DNA from: Stachybotrys elegans
Lineage: Eukaryota; Ascomycota; Sordariomycetes; Hypocreales; Stachybotryaceae
Direction: 5' to 3'
Length of the DNA stretch: 64,000 nucleotides
Assembly: GCA_020746835.1 (NCBI GenBank)
Contig: JAGPNK010000001.1
Span: 1,612,001 to 1,676,000 of the forward strand
Numbering within the stretch: the stretch's first letter is position 1; every line of letters starts with the position of its first letter. Positions 59,945 through 64,000 of this stretch are shown here, piece after piece. A program made the position numbers and the translations under genes. The notes below the pieces were generated by a model. The model was not told the origin of the DNA, did not search any database, and was given only the letters and a program-made list of their open reading frames with translations.

Positions 59945-60798
59945 ATGCGAGCTTCCCAACTATCGAATGGAAGCGATGGTCGCGGGCTGGTCAAAGGGTG
60001 AATTCAGGAACACGTGGGAACCCGCTCGTCCTCGCCTCCGGTTTACGAGTCTTATGAACTAAAGCGGCTGGTGCATGGTGGAGCTTGGGTTTCCGCCCCC
60101 TACGCACCATTGTGTGCGCGCGCGTGTGCTGCAGTCTCGGGGCATCTGCCCCCGTGCTGCATTTTTATCTTTGGCGGTTCTTCACATTTTATTTTGTGTC
60201 TTTGTTGCGATGATTCCCCCTCAGGCGGTAATTCCGCGAGGTATTGCCTGAGGTCTTCGATTCTCTGGTATTAATTTGGGGCAATTTTTGGAGGAGGGGA
60301 CAGAAAGAAGCTGTGGTCCAGGGGAAAGGTGCATTCCGGTACAATACCATTACATTGTAGGTATACTTGCAAATTTCTTCTCCACATGCGAGATAGGGTG
60401 GCTTTGACCCTCGGCTCGTTGTATCTATTCAATTAATACACCAATCAAAGTGTACATCGAGCGTTATTCGTGTGCCTGGTGACCCTTCATGTCGAGGCCA
60501 CATGCTTGAGAGTTGATGAGTCTGCACTCGATTGAGACGTGTTTGCCCAAGTCAGTAAGCTACATTGTTTAGCAAGTGCAACGCCATGGCGTAAATCATT
60601 GTGGAAAACATTGTATAATCTAGGTAGTGCCACAACGTGTTCTGGACACTGACAGTGGCAAGGAGCCGAGATGTGCGCACGAGTTTGCTCAATAATCGAC
60701 GTCGAGGTTGATGTTGGAAACCATCTTGATGCTGGCTGACAATATTTCTGAGTCTATCGATCTACTGACTGACTTGACGAGTACTCGGTGCCGCCCTC
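59945..60798. other. Intergenic between convergent genes
   Basis: The 854 bp between the surface-protein and ACBP stop codons holds their 3' UTRs. Nothing else is seen. Confidence 0.6.
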
Positions 60799-61311
60799 TT
60801 AGTTGCCAACCTGCTCGGGTTCCTTGCTCGCGTCGAAGCCGCACGAGGCCTTGAGGCTCTCAACAAGAGCAACATACTTGGACTGGGCTTCTTCGGCAGA
60901 CAGACCTTCGTCGACCTTGGCACTCCATGCGTTCTTCTTGGCCTTGCCCTGCATATCGCCATCGTGATTAGCAAGATTGGCGTGGGAGTGATCGGCGAGA
61001 CAGTTGCCTTGAACTGGCTGTGGGGGGTGGGAGCAGAGGGGCTTCAACGAACCTTGAGGTCGAACATGCCGGGAGCAGGGGCGGTCTTGATGTCCTCACC
61101 AGTGCCGATCTTGTAGAGAGCTATGTAACACCGAGAATAAGATTAGAGCCATGCAAGGAGGCGCAAAGGGTCAAGGGCTTCCTGCGGGCAAGCAGAGTGT
61201 GGTTGCACACGCACCGTAGAGCTCGAGGAGCTCGTCGTTGCCGGGCTTGGAGGTGAGCTTCTTGGAGTCGATAACGGCCTGCTTGAAGGCGTCGCTCTGA
61301 GGGGCAGACAT
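60799..61311 (-). CDS. ACB1: Acyl-CoA-binding protein
   Basis: Three exons on the minus strand, 61311-61215, 61120-61053 and 60948-60799, encode 104 residues. The product binds long-chain acyl-CoA esters in the cytosol and carries them between synthesis and use. The family pattern is clear: FKQAVIDSKKL, LLELYALYKIGTGEDI (the YK of the acyl-CoA pocket), the PGMFDLKGKAKKNAW segment, and AQSKYVALVESLK. The four-helix length (about 86-105 residues) agrees. Introns of 94 and 104 nt have GTGCGT and GTTCGT donors. The usual 'GKAKWDAW' appears as GKAKKNAW, which is a modest variant. The gene stands alone; its upstream side faces the MITE at 61767. Confidence 0.94.
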
Positions 61312-61766
61312 GATGGGCGAGAGAGAGAGAAGGTGCGGAAGATGCCAAGAAGGAGTGAATCAATGCCGAGGCGACGAGGTCAAGGGCGAAGATGGACTGG
61401 AGGGGTTTTGCAGCTGGTGATGAGAGAGGGGAGAAGGAGAGGGAAAGGAGTGGTTGTTGACGTAACGCAGAGCTTTCAGTCACAAGCCCGTGGCAGTTTG
61501 TTGGATTTGGCGGGGTCGCATATGGCTTGTGACCAGTGATGGCCAAGTCGGTTGGGAAGGGTCATGAGGGGTTGTCGATGGAATGATTGGCCGACGGCGG
61601 GGTTACTGTGGCAGGAGAAGCCGACCGAGGGAGATGTTGGGGCATGTTGCGGCTGGGTAGACTGGCGTGTTGGCGTGGCCAGAATGGTACTTGGAGATAC
61701 AAGTCCTTACTCGGACAGGGAAGCCGGGGCATAAAGAGCTACGCCGCAGGTGCAATAGAGGCCTTA

Positions 61767-62003
61767 CTGCAATAAGGGTCACATGACCAGTCCAAGGTCA
61801 ATATTTGTATCATCATTATAGGTAGCTACAAAGGTCAGTCGCAGCCGCTGGCAGAGGTTATTTATTGTATTGTCATAGATAACCATCAATTTATCAAGTT
61901 TGAATACCTCTACCTACAGCCCTGGCTATGGCCTTCGCCAATCACCGGTGGCTGCGATCCTGACCTTCGCAGCACAGGGACAGTCATGTGACTCTTATTG
62001 CAG
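61767..62003. mobile_element. 237 bp MITE, Tc1/mariner-type ends
   Basis: Terminal inverted repeats of 21 bp (61767-61787 and 61983-62003) match at 20 of 21 positions; the outer sequence is CTGCAATAAG and ends CTTATTGCAG. A TA dinucleotide flanks each end (61765-61766 and 62004-62005), as expected for the target duplication of Tc1/mariner elements. Inside, AAGGTCAG..TCGCAGCC near 61831 is repeated inverted near 61946-61967, so the element is a partial foldback. It has no open frame of note and would depend on a transposase supplied elsewhere. The near-identity of the ends suggests recent movement. No other copy is seen in this window. Confidence 0.75.
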
Positions 62004-62697
62004 TACTACTAATTTGCACCAGGGGGTAAGTGCAGCTCTGTATGCCAAGGCTTCCCCCTCGGCCACATCTGTTTAGTCACTACTGCCCAATTAGGACTGT
62101 CTGCCGTACCGGGGGCGTGCCGGAAAGGGGACTCTGTTGTTTCAATCACAATCAACTGTTATTAATCTTTACTTTCGGGTTATCACAAAGCTTGGGTCTC
62201 GGGAGCACACCGAGTCAATCTATTGGTATTCGATCTGCTAGCACCTGTCAGCAGAGCCCGGTCTGGTCCACGGCGATGGGCTGCCACCCAGAGTTTGGCC
62301 TCACTTGGTTGACCTCAGTCGAGGGAGGAGGTGCCCTGTGCTTCGTATTGTCCGAAGACGCAAAAACACCTTCCTGAATCAATCAGTAGGCTGAGACCAA
62401 GAGTTCAAGAGAAATTGCCCGTTGCTATCACGGAGCAAAGGGTTGGCTAACCCCGGGCGACTAGGCATCCATCCTTCCAGGTTCCAGGGCTCGTGGCAAA
62501 CTAGGGGGTTACAGGTCTGTATGTGGGTGCGTTTGCTTTCCCCCCCTTAACAATCATCTTAATGACAAGATTCTGAAGAGAGAGAGAAAGAAAGAAAGGG
62601 AGAAGGGAGGAACCCGATCAGTTAGCTTGCCTTGTGAGGCAAGCTTTTCATAACGAAAGCACAAGCCCCCCAGGCGTCCCCATCTCATGCCGATTTC

Positions 62698-62730
62698 CTC
62701 CTCCTCCTCCTCCTCCCCCCTCCTCCCTCC
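62698..62730. repeat. (CTC)n-rich tract
   Basis: Imperfect CTC/CCT repeat in the gene-free region upstream of the oxidoreductase gene. Confidence 0.8.
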
Positions 62731-63294
62731 CCCCTGTCCCGCTATGGGAGGGAGGGGAGGGGACGGGGGAACGGACCACACTCCATTTGATAGCCTGCGC
62801 AGAAACGCATGGCGATTCCCAGAAATTCTGGGCTGTCAGAGAAGGAAAAGAGTGGGCGGCAAGGAAGCACGCATGCATGGCAATGGCAGGGCCGTAGCGA
62901 CGACGATAGGCCGAGGTGGGGGGAAGGGCGCCGCTTGGCCGAGAGAAGCTGTAGCTGATTGGAACTGCAATGCTACTATTGCACGTCCATCGACCGGTCC
63001 CTTACATTTGGACGGGGGTGGAGGGTTGGAAAGAGAACAGACGGACGGGGGGTCCCAAGGGCTGTCAAACAGGATGGCAGGACCTGGTGGCTTGATACAA
63101 AATCAAGGGAGACCTCACACCTCGTCTCACCCTCCTTCTCTCATCACCTTCGCCGCCATCGGTTTTCAGTCTTGAGTGTCTCACTCGTCGACGCCATATA
63201 TCCCGAAGTATCACCCCTCCTCTCCTGTAAGGCCGCCGTCCATTCACTTGCAGATCGTAGTATCGCTGTCCGTTCGCCGAATCACACAGCTAAC

Positions 63295-64000
63295 ATGCTG
63301 TCCAGACTTCTCTTCTCCGCGCCCAAAATGGTCAACCACGTCGTGGTCATTGGCGGCTCCTACTGTGGTCTAGGAATCACACACCGCTTGCTCAAGAACC
63401 GCTCGCGCATCCCTGACCTCAAGGTCACGCTCATCTCCAAGGTCCGTCTCCCATCCAGTGAAGAAGGAGAAGGAAAGAAAGAAAGAAGAAAAGAAAGAAG
63501 AGGAAGAAACGAGGGGCTAGAGGGCCCCCTCTCCTTTGTGTAACACGTCATTAACATCCCATTTGTTTGGCTCGGCGCGCAGAACAGCCACCTCTACTGG
63601 AACATTGCCTCTATCAGAGCCATCATCCCCGGCGTCGTCAAATTCGACGAGCTCCTCCAGCCCATCGAGCCCGGCCTGGCCCAGTACGGCCCCGGCAACG
63701 CTGAGTTCGTCGTCGGCTCGGCCACGGGCGTCGACGCGACTGCCAAGACAGTCAAGGTAGCCACCGCGGAAGGGGACCGCGACGTCCCCTACGACTACCT
63801 CGTCATCGCCACCGGCGCAGGCTGCTCAGATGAGTCGATGCCGTGGAAGGCCGACGGCACCTACGAGGAAATCCTCGACTCCATCAAGAAGATGGGCGAG
63901 AAGGTCAAGGCGGCCAAGCACATCACCATTGTGGGCGGCGGCAGCACGGGCTGCGAGCTCTCCGCCGAGCTGCGCTACGAGTTCAAGGACAAGACCGTCG
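63295..64000 (+). CDS. AIF/AMID-type FAD-dependent oxidoreductase, 5' part
   Basis: The gene runs off the right edge. Exon 1 is 63295-63441 and exon 2 starts at 63583, after a 141 nt intron (GTCCGT...CGCAG); 49 + 139 residues are visible. The N-terminus MLSRLLFSAPKM could be a short mitochondrial or membrane signal; a second ATG (63328) opens at MVNHVVVIGG. An FAD Rossmann motif is present as VVVIGGSYCGLGITHRLL, then NSHLYWNIASIRAI, PYDYLVIATGAGC (end of the first FAD half) and a second Rossmann motif for NAD(P)H, ITIVGGGSTGCELSAEL. This layout fits the AMID/FSP1 and alternative NADH dehydrogenase-like group, which transfers electrons from NAD(P)H to quinones or other acceptors. The C-terminal half is outside the window, so the exact subfamily cannot be decided. 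Confidence 0.88.

Larger units (their letters stand above)
61312..63294. other. 2 kb intergenic between divergent ACBP and oxidoreductase genes, contains a MITE
   Basis: Besides the MITE at 61767-62003 I see no gene. A (CTC)n tract lies at about 62698-62730. The last 200 bp are the promoter and leader of the oxidoreductase gene. Confidence 0.5.

Noticed and set aside
1..64000. tRNA or rRNA genes, CRISPR arrays, secondary-metabolite cluster
   Set aside because: No B-box-containing cloverleaf, no rRNA-like sequence, no repeat-spacer array and no PKS/NRPS/terpene core domain were seen by eye; a tRNAscan-type search would be decisive for tRNAs.

Overview
The window looks like nuclear DNA of a filamentous ascomycete, most likely a Sordariomycete close to Hypocreales. 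The genes have short GT-AG introns (about 50 to 185 nt) with CTAAC-like branch sites, GC-rich third codon positions and CT-rich leaders. Their products are typical of the group: a CreA/CRE1 repressor whose N-terminus is of the Trichoderma CRE1 type, Glo3, Tim21, Esf2 and a two-domain folate enzyme. Lineage is inferred from protein recognition only. All exon coordinates were worked out by hand from splice sites and reading-frame continuity; each model except the right-edge partial gene sums to a whole number of codons.

Sixteen protein genes are supported. Left part (1-10.5 kb): a secreted endonuclease/exonuclease/phosphatase-fold protein (+), an aldehyde dehydrogenase (-) divergent from the rRNA-processing factor ESF2 (+), then two minus-strand conserved fungal proteins of unknown function, one disordered and one leucine-rich. 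After a 9 kb stretch without a clear gene comes an NDT80/PhoG-family transcription factor (VIB-1/XprG-like, +), whose N-terminus lies in small upstream exons.

Middle (26-33 kb) is gene-dense: bifunctional HPPK-DHPS folate enzyme (-) divergent from a nitronate monooxygenase (+), then the ArfGAP Glo3 (-) divergent from the mitochondrial import protein Tim21 (+). Another 8 kb gap follows, then the carbon catabolite repressor creA/cre1 (-) with a 7.5 kb upstream region that contains a cluster of CTGGGG boxes, two of them forming a near-palindrome.

Right part (50-64 kb): a Rad51 paralogue with six exons (+), a BTB plus bromodomain protein (+), a Cys-rich GPI-anchored surface protein (+), acyl-CoA-binding protein (-), a 237 bp MITE with near-perfect terminal inverted repeats and TA target duplication, and the 5' part of an AIF/AMID-type FAD oxidoreductase running off the edge. 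Most genes are unlinked housekeeping functions; there is no biosynthetic cluster. The most notable points are the MITE, the BTB-bromodomain fusion with a non-canonical acetyl-lysine pocket, the altered Walker B motif of the Rad51 paralogue, the hidden 5' exons of the NDT80 gene, and the presence of two carbon-response regulators about 20 kb apart, each next to a very large gene-free region.
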